This document shows, one piece after another, positions 1 through 10,980 of a stretch of DNA of 64,000 nt (positions are counted from its first letter, which is position 1; each line of letters starts with the position of its first letter). Below the pieces are notes generated by a model. It had not been told where the DNA came from and ran no database searches. It saw nothing but the letters and a program-made list of their open reading frames with translations. This DNA comes from Sciurus carolinensis (lineage: Eukaryota > Chordata > Mammalia > Rodentia > Sciuridae), in assembly GCF_902686445.1 (NCBI RefSeq), contig NC_062213.1, forward strand, positions 138,220,491 to 138,284,490, given 5' to 3'. The translations under genes were made by a program, and so were the position numbers.

Positions 1-294
1 AGTCCTACAAGCCAAAAAGAAAATGACACTAGAATAGTAACTCTGAATCAGAATGAAAAAAAGAGTAAATAGTCCATGAAAGACTGTGTATATGTGTATA
101 CTCTTGATTTCCTTGCAAACCATGAAATTTTTTAAAGAAGGAATTATGACACTAGGTTTATAACATAGATATTGTATATTCAAAAACAATAACAAGAATG
201 AGGTGGAAACAAAGCTGTACTAGTACAAACTTGCTAAATTTTACCAGAATTGTGTCATCTTTATTAAAGATGCATGCTCTAATTTTTTTCTATG

Positions 295-360
295 TTTTGT
301 GTTGGGGTCTGCACACACTAAACAAGCAGCACTCTACCACCAAGCTATACCTCCAACCCC
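295..360 (-). repeat. Diverged ID-type SINE fragment
   Basis: Reads as the reverse complement of an ID element: a GTTGGGGTCTG-like end, GCACTCTACCACCAAGCTAT, then CTCCAACCCC. Well diverged, so old. It lies in RPF1 intron 3. Confidence 0.6.
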
Positions 361-599
361 AATGCATAGTTTAAAAGTCCCAAACATATAGAAATCATAA
401 TATGAGATGGAAGTGTTAGTTATCATGATTTTTCATTAAGTACTGTATACATGTAACAAATTATCATAGTGTACCCTATAAAATGTCAATTAAAAAAAAG
501 AAAAATAATGATTACAAGAAATCACCAAAGTTGTCATTATAAGAGATACTAAGAGTTAATAAAGAAAGTTTTAACATTTTAAGATTTGTGGGGAGTTTT

Positions 600-1510
600 G
601 TGGCCTTAACTGCTCATATTAGAAATGATAAAGAATGTGCACATCAATAAAACAAAACAGAATAAATGCAAGAAAAATAGAAGGAAATAAAACAATATAA
701 GTGAATTAGAAAACAACATTTAGTAGAGAAGATCAAAGAAAAGAGTACTTTAGTTATGTCTATGATAAAAAACGGACAAAAAGAAAATGCCCAAATAAAT
801 AGAATTAGGAATGAAAAGGGTCATTACTATAGTCTTGCTTATGAACACTGATACATATTAATTCTAAGCAAAGTATTCACAACCCCAAATAAGATTTTAG
901 AAGAAAATAAAATATCATAACCAAAATGGGCTTATCCCCCAAACACAAGACATTTAATATAAGAAAATCAATAGATGTCATTTGCTAGGAGAAAAACCAT
1001 ATGATCATCTCAATATCTGCAAAAAAGAATTCAATAACATTCTACATTCATTCATGATAAGGCAAAACAAGCATAAATGGAATTTCTTTAACCTATAAGG
1101 AGAAGCTATCATTGATGACATAAACATTAATGATGATACATTAATGATACACCAGCAGTACTCTCTTTCAAATCAGAAAAATGGCAAAGACACCATCATT
1201 GCTTTGCTATTTATCTAAAATTATCCTAGAAGTTCTAGTGAGCACAGAGTGGGAAAAAAATAAAGCATTAATGGACAGAAACTGTCATTTGGAGAAATGA
1301 TTATCTACACATAAAAATGAAAACAGTATTGAGACAAATTATTCAAAATGAGTTTAGGTAAACTACTGGCTAGAAGACCACTATTCAAAATTCAACTGTA
1401 TTCTAATAAATCAGTGAACAAAACAATTTTCAAAGAGATGCAATTTACACTAAGAAAAAAAAAATCATAAAATACTCAGGAATAGCTCTAACAATATTTA
1501 AGGTAGTCTT
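600..1510 (+). mobile_element. Ancient L1 ORF2 remnant (reverse-transcriptase region)
   Basis: The order of recognisable L1 ORF2 pieces (an ACATTCATTCATGATAA segment, then a CTAGAAGTTCTAGTGAGCA segment, then an AAAATACTCAGGAATAG segment) matches old mammalian L1. It is full of stops and gaps. It sits in RPF1 intron 3, antisense to the gene. Confidence 0.6.
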
Positions 1511-1925
1511 CCACTTTGCATGTCATTTCTTTAGATAGATTGCAAGAGTTTTATGAGGATGCAGAAAAGTACCATCAAATGTTATCCTTAGGTACTAAAA
1601 TGTCCAACAAACACTATAAACACCTGCAGTACAGGGATTCTTTTAAAATATTAAGTACGCTATTCAGATATTAAATGACAAATTTAAAATTTTACCTAGT
1701 CATAAAATTCAATGTGTTTGTAAAAAATAAATATTTATTGAAATTTTCTATAACGGTACTGGGAAAAATCAATTATGAAATAACTTGTACCAAAAAAGAT
1801 AACATGCCGACATTATAGCTGGATCGATATATTATACAACTTAGCCAGCCAGCAAAATGTTAACATATCAACATATAATTTATCAAGGAGGATCATTCAA
1901 ATTCATTTAAGGCATCTAACATTAC

Positions 1926-2006
1926 CTCTTCATCATTAGGGTCTACTATAGTTTCATCATAGACACGTTGGTTGTCAATGGTCTTAGGTACAGGCTTTGG
2001 TGGAGC
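1926..2006 (-). CDS. RPF1: RPF1 coding exon 3
   Basis: An 81-bp exon coding 27 residues, [18 protein letters not shown] then TIVDPNDEE. The acceptor is ...TTATTTAG|GCTCCA and the donor is GAAGAG|GTAATG. Intron 2 (2007-3889) is 1,883 bp. From memory human RPF1 has TV where this has IV, a conservative change. The next exon should code a VAYDEATDEF-like stretch, which I could not find between 1 and 1925, so it lies off the left edge. Confidence 0.92.
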
Positions 2007-5000
2007 CTAAATAAAATGAAAGGATAAGGTTTTACAAACAAGCATTTTACATTAGGTATTTTATATTACAGTTTGGGAAGAAAGAAATTCATAAATAAAT
2101 TAAAAACATAATCTATTCTCATTTTAACCCATTGCTACCCATGCCATGCAGCTATATTAATCCTACTAACAAAACTGAATAATAATACTGCTTTTTAACA
2201 ATCTGAGCAGACATTTACATAACAGAAAAATAACTACTGTTGAATTATATGGTTTAAAAACTAGGCAGAAGTAGCAGAGAAGTAGGGTTCACAATAATTA
2301 ACCACTAATGAGAAAAATATCAAAAACAAAGCAAACAAAAAGATGGAAATATTATAGAAGTATATATATGTATATAATTTTGTTTCAAAACTTTCAGACA
2401 GCTTGTCAGAAATATACAGCAAAATCTATCCATAGACCAAGCAATTCTACTTTGGGGAATTTATGGTAAGTAATAAAAAAGGGCGGGGGTGGAGACACCT
2501 ATAAAGAAGCATCACTACGTATAGTATCACTATTTCTAATGAAAATAAACAACAAATAAAAGAAATATCCAATATGAGGGTAATTACTTTAGATATTACA
2601 GCACATTAACATGATGGGATACTGCTAGAATAAAGTAATCATGCACACTCAGCTTAGATGAACAAATTATATAAATGACTTTCAAGGATCAGCAACAGAA
2701 CTAAACAAATATACTTTCTCTAAAAATAAAAGTAATGAACACTAGCAGAGATATGAAGAAAGAATGAATTAATAAACTAGCTAGGATTTTATTTTTTGTT
2801 ACTCTGAAATAAATGCTATAAGTTTTACGTTATCTTTAAAGAAGCCAATTCTAGAAGTCATCTTTCAGTACAAAAAAGTGAAAATAATATTTTCAAGAGA
2901 TATAAGACATTAATTTGCTATAAATGATTATTGAAGAGTTTCAAAGATGCTAACATTGATATATAAAATTTTGCAGGTCAAAATAGTCTAACAGTGATAA
3001 TTTCATATGATTTAACCTAATACTACTAAGAGAATGCATGAAAAAGTATTTAGTTTATATATAGTCAATATTTTTCCTCTTCCTTAGAAAACCTTATTTG
3101 TACTTGATACCTTATTTTACAAGAGATTAGAGTGGGTAGATTTTAAAATGTTTTTAAAAATTTTGCAAGTGTAAATTATAACCTAGAAGTAGGTATAAAC
3201 AAAATGAAACTAAGTGAAAATATAACTTAGCTGTGCAACAAATGTGAGAGTATTTAAATAGTGCTTTTAAAAAATTTCAATAAAATATTTCATTTCTTAT
3301 TACTATAAAAGTCACCAAATTCTTTTGTAACACATTCTTTGCTCTTTTCTTTGCAATAATCCATCCAGGTATCACCCTGCTCCCACTCTATACAGGTTCA
3401 TATTCTCTTTATCAGCTCTCATTCTTACCTAACTCCATTCTACTACAGACAGAAAAGACTCTGTCCTGCCTTTTCACACCCTTGCCTGACAAAAAACCTC
3501 TGCTTCAAGTCATAAAAGCTAAAGCCCAAAATGTTATGAGGAGTTTTTCCATTCCCAAAGTCAGGGAGTGGTGTGCCTCTCAAACATACAGAGTCATCCA
3601 AAATACCACAATTATGCTTACTGTTTAGGTACATATACATAGTAATGGTATAAAGAATTGTATGGAAAAAATAAACAATTTCATATAAATGATTGTCTTT
3701 GGAGGGAAAAGCCATCAAGAAGCAAGAAAGGAGCTTCCAACATTATTTGCTAAACTATAAAGGACAGAAAAGTGTTTGCTATGTTATTTTTGTACCTTTC
3801 TATAGATCTGAAATAGTTCATAAAAATTTAGAAGAATGTTATCAATGTAATATCCAAGATAGAAAACAGATGACTAAAAATTTACTTACCTTATCACCAA
3901 GAGCCTCTCTCTCTTTTTTCAGTTTTTTCTTGGCTGCTAACTTTTCCTGAGGGGATAAAAACAAAAGAACAATATTAAGAAAATACAGGTTATATCACAA
4001 TGCATATAAGGCTAAGAATACAATTACAAATCGATAATACTACGAATACAACATTTATGATCCATTCAAATAATCACCTATAGATTTTTATAGCTAAATT
4101 ACTATAAGCCAATTAATAAATTTATTTAACAAAGACCTTGCTTCTTCAAAAAAAAGTATAAATTGGCAACTTTGAGCATTAAAAATTTCACCATTTTTAC
4201 TATACAGATTCAAAAAATTAAATTTATGAAAGTGCAAAATGTGTATCCAAACAAGGTAACAAGTTTTGTTTTATAGGAACAGTTACATCCTAGAGACCAT
4301 GGTTATGATTGCTGATTTTGTTGGAAAGTACTAAAAACAGAAGTGGGAAATGAGTTTTAGGTTGCTTCCAATAAAGTTACCACTAATTATCCTTATATTT
4401 TATAATCAAAATATTCTTTTGAAATTAAAAATGTGCAAGGTCGGTTAGGACTATTTGTTATTTATCAGTATCTTCTGATTTCTTGACAGAATGCATAACA
4501 CACAACATAAAGTACTCTTTCTCCCCCACCCCTGCCAACTGACCCTTAATCCATTGTTTCTGAAGTCGTAGTCCCAAGAAGACTCCTAGGATTTCCCACC
4601 CCCATACTTGCATACTAGAATAGTTAGATGTCCTTTGAGTGTATTCCAGTAGCATAATGGCACTTATGATATATGAGAATCAATCCCTGGACTCAAAAAG
4701 TCTAGTAAGAGGAGACAGGCAAATAAAAAAAGAATATTATATGTGCATTTCTATGATATGTAAAAACAAGCAAATGCTTTCCTCCAACAGCAATTTAGCC
4801 ACAAATCAGCGCTAGGACCTTGGGGAAGTCGTTTAAACTTCTGCATTTGTTTGTTTACCCAGTGCTACAAAGAACAAATACAATTACTAGTAACTTTACA
4901 GTACTAACTTCAATAAGAGGTGCTGCAGGAATCAGAAAAATATTTTAAACTTGATACGCATCGCCTGTATCACGAATTCTGAAAACTGACCAACGTTGAC

Positions 5001-5563
5001 TAGGCTGGGTAAAACAGAGCGACTGACACTTTTGCCTTTTGGGCAAAGAGAGAATAATTTTCACTAGGAAACAGGACTGCGGATTTTCCTTCTAAGTGGA
5101 GAACCCTAGAAAGGAGCACTCCACCTAGGTGATCAGGCAAAAGGTTGTACAAAAGTCTCCAAAGCAGAGCGAGGGCGCCAGAACACGTGAGCCTCGAGCA
5201 TCATCCTTCCGGACCAACCATTGTGCGCTCTTCGAACCAACCGGCTCCCCAAGAACACATTAGAGTCTGTGAGCCCCCAATCCTCCACCCGACGCACATC
5301 ACGCATGCGCCCAGCCGCCACCGCCCCTCGCGTACTTTCCGCTGCTGTTGCTTCCACCGCGTGAACATCAAGTGTCGCCGCTGTTTGTTCTTAATCTCCG
5401 AAATGCTGAAGCCTGGGGGAAAAGCAGCGGCTTTCGGGGGTTGGACCTCGTTTTCTGTCGCCCCATCCCCAGTGACTGCAGCCTCTTGAGGTTCTTCGGT
5501 AGCAGCTTTTCTTTTTAGGCTTTTCTTCCCGCTGCCGCCACTCTTTTCCCCGGGCCTTGCCAT
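1926..5563 (-). CDS. RPF1: Ribosome production factor 1 (5' part: coding exons 1-3, gene continues past left edge)
   Basis: Spliced CDS is the join of 5563-5336, 3946-3890 and 2006-1926 on the minus strand: 76 + 19 + 27 = 122 codons, all introns phase 0 with GT...AG ends. The peptide starts [20 protein letters not shown], continues with the ...KQQQRK / [19 protein letters not shown] / [18 protein letters not shown] series, and ends exon 3 at ...VDPNDEE; I recognise this as the N-terminus of mammalian RPF1 (BXDC5), about 349 residues when complete. The part seen is the low-complexity, lysine-rich leader with an acidic end. The Brix (IMP4-family) RNA-binding domain starts further on and is outside the window. 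Family knowledge: a nucleolar factor that joins pre-60S particles and is needed for large-subunit rRNA processing. No frameshift or stop interrupts the visible part, so it looks functional. Window order agrees with human synteny, where upstream sequence is long and gene-free. Confidence 0.95.
2380..2760 (+). mobile_element. Probable ancient L1 3' end
   Basis: Resembles the 3' untranslated part of old L1M elements (GATGGGATACTGCTAGAATAA-type stretch after an AAGCAATTCTACTTTGGG stretch). Very diverged; in RPF1 intron 2. No target duplication seen. Confidence 0.4.
3890..3946 (-). CDS. RPF1: RPF1 coding exon 2
   Basis: A 57-bp exon coding [19 protein letters not shown]. The acceptor is ...TCCCCTCAG|GAAAAG and the donor is ATAAG|GTAAGTAA, a strong match. 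It is a lysine-rich, probably helical segment that may act in nucleolar targeting (inference). Intron 1 (3947-5335) is 1,389 bp. Confidence 0.93.
3947..5335 (-). other. RPF1: RPF1 intron 1
   Basis: AT-rich except for its CpG-rich first ~180 bases. No clear young repeat and no extra exon recognised. Confidence 0.8.
5336..5563 (-). CDS. RPF1: RPF1 coding exon 1
   Basis: ATG is at 5563-5561 in a favourable context (A at -3) and lies inside the CpG-rich region. It codes 76 residues and ends ...KQQQRK. The donor is AAA|GTACGC, with A rather than G at the last exon base, so it is a weak match to consensus. Reading through would add a short unrelated tail (VREGRW...) and a stop, so the exon edge is set by homology to RPF1 and by the join to exon 2. 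Confidence 0.93.
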
Positions 5564-5580
5564 GTTGGGAGCTTCTTTTC

Positions 5581-5645
5581 TTCCGTACGGAAACGGAAGT
5601 GCCTCTTCTCTCTGACCCGCTCCCGTACGGATTTACTTCCGGGGT
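5581..5645 (-). promoter_or_regulatory. RPF1: Core promoter with ETS-type sites
   Basis: ETS-family sites (GGAA cores) cluster just upstream of the ATG: ACGGAAGTG on the plus strand at 5593-5601 and CCCCGGAAGT on the minus strand at 5635-5644. A perfect 12-bp palindrome TTCCGTACGGAA at 5581-5592 holds two head-to-head GGAA cores. CCGGAAGT elements of the GABP/ELK type are common in TATA-less promoters of ribosome-biogenesis genes. The transcription start probably falls in the pyrimidine-rich run at about 5600-5620 (inference). Confidence 0.6.
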
Positions 5646-5938
5646 CCTGAGAATCTTTTTAAAAAAGTATACCTCTTTGCGGGGCCTTCGGATTTTTAAG
5701 AAGTGCCCAGATTGAGTGCAGGTAGCTACCCCAGATGTATGAACAGAAAAAAGATGAGTTCGTCGACTCTTTCATTGAACGTCTGTTATATGCCGAACCC
5801 TCAAAATAATGGGACAAAACAACCTTTGCCCTATTTAGTTACATTTTACTAGAAAAAACAAAATGATCTTGTAAGTTGTGTGGTGAGCCAGCAATACATG
5901 ACACAGGAAAAAGAACAGAATAAAAGATGAGCAGGTAA

Positions 5939-6031
5939 GGCTGGGGATATAGCTCTGGGTAGAGTGCTTGCCTTGCAAGCACAAGGCCCCGGGTTCAATC
6001 CCAAGCACCACAAAAAAAAAAAAAAAAAAAA
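5939..6031 (+). mobile_element. ID SINE, young
   Basis: GGCTGGGGATATAGCTC start, tRNA-like A box (TAGCTCTGGGTAGAGTGC, slightly altered) and B box (GGGTTCAATCCC), then an A tail of about 20 bases. AGGTAA occurs at both ends and may be a short target duplication. Only ~380 bp upstream of the RPF1 ATG, pointing away from the gene. Confidence 0.9.
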
Positions 6032-6400
6032 GGTAAAGAGACACGTTGCAACTATAAATAGCATTATCAGAATAAACAATTGAAAAGGTTACATTGAGCC
6101 AAGAGTTAAAGGGAAGTGATGGAATAAAGTAAGCAGTTATCCTGGTGGAAAAGCTGATAATGTGGGAGAAAAACTGACCAGGAAAAGGAAACAGCCAACT
6201 CCGTGGCTGTTTCAAGCCACGTCAGTATCAAGCCTGGCCTGTTCAAGAACCTCAGAGGCCAGGAGTCATATAAAAATATGACTAGGAAGGGGGAGAGGAA
6301 TTGAGATTACACAGGTCATATAGAGTTTTATAAAGATTTTGACTTATTTTTCATAAGATGCAGGTTTCTTGAAGTGTTTAAAGAAAGAAGAATGTTAAAT

Positions 6401-6508
6401 CTTTTTTTTTTCCCCCACTCTACTTTTTGCAGTGCTGGGGATCAAAAACCCAGGGTCTTTTACATGCTAGTTAAGTGACTGGATTATTGGCCTGTATTGC
6501 CACCTCCC
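6401..6508 (-). mobile_element. Diverged ID-like SINE
   Basis: T run, then AGTGCTGGGGATCAAAAACC and ACATGCTAG, the reverse complement of an ID element; the tRNA-like half has decayed. Confidence 0.45.
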
Positions 6509-6569
6509 TTGAATTCCATTTTAGAAGCATCACTTATATTCTTCTTTTAACAGGAGACTCTTAGCTCTA

Positions 6570-6949
6570 TGTTATAGATCTTAAATGGATCCCAAAAGCC
6601 CTTGAATAGAAACTTTGGTCTCCAGTGCAACATGTTGAGAGGTGGGACCTTTCAGATGTGATTGGATCATGAAATCTCTGACCTTAGGAGTGGATTAATC
6701 CCTTTATGGTTTCATAGCTTAATGGGTTTGGCAGGGAGGGACTTCACTGTAAAAGCAAACTTTGTTGCTACTTTCTTACCCTCATGAAGTGAGCAGCTTT
6801 GTTCAGCTGTGCTCTCCCCCACTATAGTCCAAAAGCATGGCCTTCACTAACACCATAGACTGAAACCTCTGAAACTGAGCCAAAATATCTTTCCTCCATA
6901 TAAATTATTTATCTCAGGTATTTTGTCACAGTGATAGAAAGGTAATATA
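6570..6949 (+). mobile_element. Solo MaLR-type LTR
   Basis: Starts TGTTATAGATC and ends near GGTAATATA, with the MaLR body order (GGTGGGACCTTTCAGATGTG, a CTTACCCTCATGAAG-like part, TGAAACTGAGCCAAA, then a GTCACAGTGATAGAAA end). Non-coding. Related LTRs occur at 9155, 10637, 56098, 57042 and 58421. Confidence 0.65.
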
Positions 6950-7500
6950 GGTAGATGGGGGTGGAGAATAGTGACTTGAATCAGGATGGGTCTAATGGGG
7001 ATGTGTGGAAGTGATCAGATTCGTCTGAAAGGTAAAGTTTCTGATTACTGAATGGAGAACATTTAAAAAAGAGACGAGTTAAGTATGACCCCTAAGACTT
7101 TTGACCTAAGCATCTAGAAGAATGGAGATATCATCAGTTGACATAGGAAAGATTTCAGATGAAATATGAATTTGAGGTTTGAGAAGATCAAGATTTTAAT
7201 TTTTGGAAGTATTAAAATTCAAGACCTCTCTTAGCAATTGAGTTGGTATTGCCAAATAACTAGATGGGATTCCTGATTTTGCAACAGGAGAGAGATGTGG
7301 GCTAAAGATAAAAACTGGGGAGTCATTAGCATATAGATATTATTTTAAAATATTAGAGAATGTAGAGAATTGGAAAAGAGATGAAGACCAAGAACAACAC
7401 TGGAGCAGCCTCATTTGAAGAGCTGGAGAGAAACAGAGAATCCTGCAAAAGAGAATGAGAAAATCAAGGGAGTCAAATGCCATGGAAATCAAGTGAAGAA
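6950..7500 (-). mobile_element. L2 LINE fragment
   Basis: Contains the minus-strand L2 landmarks GACCCCTAAGACTTTTG, then GGGGAGTCATTAGCATATAG, then a GGAAATCAAGTGAAGAA end. No open frame remains. Confidence 0.6.
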
Positions 7501-8194
7501 AATATGTCTCCTAAGGTTAAATTTGCTATGTTCCTCATTTTAATTTTATGAAAATGCCCCTTCTCAGAAACAAAAGAATCCTGTCAGTTTCCTGTTCGAA
7601 GTCAATTTTCCAGAAACTGCTTTCATTTCAAATGTTAACATTCCAATATATATGTTGAATGGTTTGGTGATCTAATACTTTTGTGTCCATACTTCATTTT
7701 TCAATCATTCAAGTTATTTTTAACAAAAGCAGGATATTGAAAGCCTCAAACTTGTGTCTTCTGGAATACAAGTCGTATCTTTGTCTGCCTTTAGGCCACA
7801 AGTTCAAAACTGTGATTGAAAAGCTAAAACCACCATGTTTACATTCAAAATTGAATTTGTATTATACACAATGATAAAAAGGAAAATACAGTGTTGGCAT
7901 TAAAAATCACCGATGTGAGTTATCTGCAATAAGTCATACAATTTCTTGTACAGTTTATTTAAAGAGGGATAATCAAAAAATAAAGAAGAGGAAGGACAGA
8001 AGAAGAAAGAGTAAGAGGAAGAGACAAACCATCATATGAAATATGTAGACTGAAAAAATATAGTTTGAAAGTCCCTGGTAGCCTGTTGAACCCAATATTT
8101 CTTAACAGCTAAGTAACTTAGTTAAGTTCTGATATAGTTCTGACTCACTGTTTCCATCATACCCACTCACTTTATGCCCTTAATGAGTAGTGTG
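7501..8194. other. Intergenic, nothing assigned
   Basis: AT-rich sequence with an A/G-rich patch around 7980-8030. No gene, RNA or clear repeat seen. Confidence 0.6.
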
Positions 8195-8290
8195 GTTTAG
8201 TCAGCTTTCTGACACTATAGCCAATATTGATATAATCAACTTATAAAGAAAAAAGTTTTATTTTGGCTCACGGTTTGAGAGATTGTGGCC
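8195..8290 (-). mobile_element. MaLR LTR fragment
   Basis: TCAGCTTTCTGACACTATAG followed by GATATAATCAACTTATAAAG and TTTATTTTGGCTCACGG: the reverse-complement end shared with the LTRs at 10637 and 58421. Confidence 0.6.
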
Positions 8291-8365
8291 TAAACTAGTA
8301 TCCCTACTTGAAAGACAAGTTTGGCCTAAAGTGGCATCTGTATATAGTGAACCTCAAAGTAGTTT

Positions 8366-8665
8366 GATGTGTAAACAAATTGTAGCCTTAGAGTACACAC
8401 TTGAAAACAAGCAACTGAACCTCAGTCAATCATAGCAGCTGAACTTCCAGTCAACTAGTGGTTAAAAGCTGTCAAAACTTGACCATATAAATGAGTAAAT
8501 ACCAACCACAGCCAATCAGATATGTGACTGCCTTTCTACTGGCTATAAATATGATCTGCACATGTGATGGGGTGGTACATTTTGAAACATCTTCCCTTTA
8601 GAATGCTGTTTTTCTTGCCCAATTAAACTTTGTTAAATTGTACTGGTCTAAGTTTTTCTTTTAAC
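8366..8665 (+). mobile_element. Solo retroviral-type LTR with promoter boxes
   Basis: Has an LTR layout: CCAAT-type box AGCCAATCAG at about 8510-8519, TATA-like GGCTATAAATAT at 8541-8552, and a T-rich 3' end after AATTAAACTTTG. It resembles class I LTRs, but I could not fix both ends or a target duplication. No internal viral genes are nearby. Confidence 0.5.
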
Positions 8666-8888
8666 TAGCTTGAATATTTTATCTCCCTTTATAATATATC
8701 CTTTCTCATAAGACAAAATCCTGAAATAGATTTTAGGTAAGTGTTATATTTATTCGGAGTGCCCTACAAATGAAAACTTAAGATCTTAATATAAAGACTT
8801 CTTTTTTTCTTCACATATTATTTATAGCAATAACATCTTTGTGAATTGAGAAAGTGTGTCTGTGATCAGAATAAAATCTTTGTTTTGT

Positions 8889-9090
8889 GCCAGGCACGGT
8901 GGCATATACCTGTAATTCCAGCAGCTCCAGAGCCTGAGGCAGGAGGATCACTAGTTCAAAGCCAGTCTCAGCAAATTAGCAGGACCTTAAGCAACTCAGT
9001 GAGACCCTGTCTCTAAATAAAATGCAAAAAAGGGCTGGGGATGTGGCTCAGCTCTCCTGGGTTCAATCTCTGGTACCAAAAAAAAAAAAA
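8889..9090 (+). mobile_element. B1-ID dimeric SINE
   Basis: Left arm is 7SL/B1-like (GCCAGGCACGGTGGCATATA, CCTGAGGCAGGAGGATCAC, GAGACCCTGTCTC). Right arm is ID-like (GGGCTGGGGATGTGGCTCAG, GGGTTCAATCTC), then an A tail. Imperfect 15-bp target duplication: 8873-8887 and 9088-9102 agree at 13 positions. Such dimers are known from squirrels and dormice. Confidence 0.9.
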
Positions 9091-9154
9091 ATCCTTATTT
9101 TGAAGAAGTTACAAAAACATTGATCAATTCAGAAAGTGTGTGTTTAATATTACT

Positions 9155-9512
9155 TGTTATAGTTTGAGTCTGTAATGGTCCCCAAAGGCTTGTGGTCAGC
9201 TTGGTGCTTATGGAAGACAGTGGAGCCATTGAGAGGTAGGGGCTAGTGGAAGGTCTTTAGGTTGTGGTCTTGAAGGGGATAATGGTACCCTAGTCTCTTC
9301 CTCATTATTATTTCCTGGGCAAAAGGTCAGAGAAGATTTACTCTTTTATGCACTCCCTCTCATTGATATCTGGTATCCCCACCAGAAGCCTAAATGCAAT
9401 GGATCCACCTTATCATGAATTGGAGCCTCTAAAACTGTAAAGTGAAGTAAACCTTTTCATTTTATAGGTTTATTATCTCGTGTCAGTTATAGTGTTAGAA
9501 AGCTGACTAACA
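9155..9512 (+). mobile_element. Solo MaLR-type LTR
   Basis: Runs from TGTTATAGTTTGAG to AAAGCTGACTAACA (TG...CA ends), with GAAGTAAACC and TATTATCTCGTGTCAG near the 3' end. No convincing 5-bp duplication, so old. Confidence 0.7.
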
Positions 9513-9569
9513 TATTTCTCTATAAGTGCATAGGTTGAGTGGATATGATGGAAATAGTGAATCACAACT

Positions 9570-9760
9570 CTGGTCAGATCTTGACTCAGTTACTTAGCTG
9601 CTATGAAATCTCAGTTACATCACATAATCTCTAGAAGCCTCCATTTCTTCATCTATAAAATGGGCCAATTGTACCACCACAGAGGTTGTATAGAGCAGAA
9701 TAGGGATAATATTTATTAAAGAATGAGACACATCCAATAAATACTAACTAGCTGTTTTGT
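9570..9760 (+). repeat. MIR SINE
   Basis: MIR core order: AGTTACTTAGCTGCTATGA, CATTTCTTCATCTATAAAAT, a GAGGTTGT part and an AATAAATACTAAC end. Diverged as expected for this old family. Confidence 0.65.
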
Positions 9761-10636
9761 TATTTCTCAGTCACAGACTATGCTTACCAGTGAAGAGGAA
9801 AAAGACATCATGTTTACCCTTAAACAGGGTTTAATTTAGGTGGTGATGAAACACATCTAATGTGCTAAATGTTGAGTACAGACTGGAGTAGATACTTAAT
9901 CAGGCCTATTTCAGCATTTGACTTTTCTCACTAATTGCTTCATTGTTCATCATTTTCAAGATCTATTCCCAATAGAGTGTTAATTTTAAAACGAAATGCT
10001 TATTTTTAATGTTTAATCAATAATTTTCAGTTGTTTTTTTTGACATTTTAGGAATACTGGGATGCAACTCTTAGATATCAGATGAGTTCCATGATCCAAA
10101 CCAAGACTGTGTCAGAAATTTTGATGTATGTACTCTTTTATTTGTTTATTTTGTAGATGAACTGTTTGCTAGTAGAAGATAATTCCAATGTTATATGAAC
10201 AACCTCAGCTGATAGGTGAGGAATGGACAGATGATTTGCCATGATGACAACCCAAAGAAAATTCAAGAAAAGTCAATTATAGGGTAATATCCCATGCAAA
10301 AATAAATTCAAAACTACAAAATAAAGTATCGAATCAAATATACTAATGTAATGAATTTGTACCTTAGCTAAAACAGTTTTCCTCAAATATGTAAGAGTAG
10401 TTAACATTTCAAAATTTTTACACAGGATATGATATTTAAAGTTAAATATACTATGTCAATGATATAAATATCATAAAATTATAGTCAATTTAGTTATCTA
10501 TCCATCCTAAAATATACTACCATATTCTAGGAACTGAAAAGTGAATTCAAAAACAAATATGTTATTTTAAAATATGACTTAAACAGCAGATAGGGAGAAT
10601 GGAAATATGTTGGTCAAGGGTTATGTAATACGTTTT
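9761..10636. other. Intergenic, nothing assigned
   Basis: AT-rich. No gene or sure repeat recognised. Confidence 0.55.
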
Positions 10637-10980
10637 TGTTATAGTAACCTGATACCTGAGATAATCAACTTAAAAAGAGGAAGGGTTTATTTCACTCACA
10701 GTTTCCGAGGTTCCAGTCCATGGCCGGTTGGCCTTGTTGCTTTGGTCTTGTGGTGAGGCAGCAGGGATTGCATAGTGGAGCAATTTCTTTACCTCATAGA
10801 TACTGGAAAGCAAAGAAAGAGAAGGAATGGTTGAGGTTCTAATATTCCCTTCAATGGCACATCTCCAGTGACTTAACTTCCTCTAATTAGGCTCCACATC
10901 TTAAAGATTCTACCACCTGCCAATAGCACCATTGGGTGGGGACCAAGCCTTTAACAAATGGGGCTTTTGGGAACTTACTG
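10637..10980 (-). mobile_element. MaLR-type LTR, antisense
   Basis: GATACCTGAGATAATCAACT, GGTTTATTTCACTCACAG, TGTGGTGAGGCAGCAGGG, then CACCTGCCAATAGCACC and GACCAAGCCTTTAACAAATG: reverse complement of the same LTR group as 9155. Confidence 0.7.

Larger units (their letters stand above)
5150..5700. promoter_or_regulatory. RPF1: CpG-rich promoter region of RPF1
   Basis: I count roughly 40 CpG pairs by hand between 5161 and 5700, against very few elsewhere in the window. It covers exon 1 and the upstream sequence, as usual for a housekeeping gene. No TATA box is seen at a fitting distance from the ATG. Only one gene start is evident; I see no divergent plus-strand gene. Confidence 0.85.

Noticed and set aside
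1..1925. RPF1 exon 4
   Set aside because: I looked for a segment coding the VAYDEATDEF-like continuation and found none; the sequence is intron with an old L1.
5201..5335. Extension of the RPF1 exon 1 frame past 5336
   Set aside because: The RPF1 sequence continues in exon 2 at 3946, so the read-through tail is intron.
5145..5489. 114-codon plus-strand frame across the CpG-rich region
   Set aside because: It is antisense to RPF1 exon 1; GC-rich sequence keeps frames open by chance. No separate start or splice evidence.
5939..6031. tRNA-like gene
   Set aside because: The tRNA-Ala-like boxes belong to an ID SINE with an A tail. The same applies at 46400 and 50368.
5835..6215. 126-codon minus-strand frame
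   Set aside because: It runs through the ID SINE and its poly-A/T tail; low-complexity phenylalanine run, not a gene.
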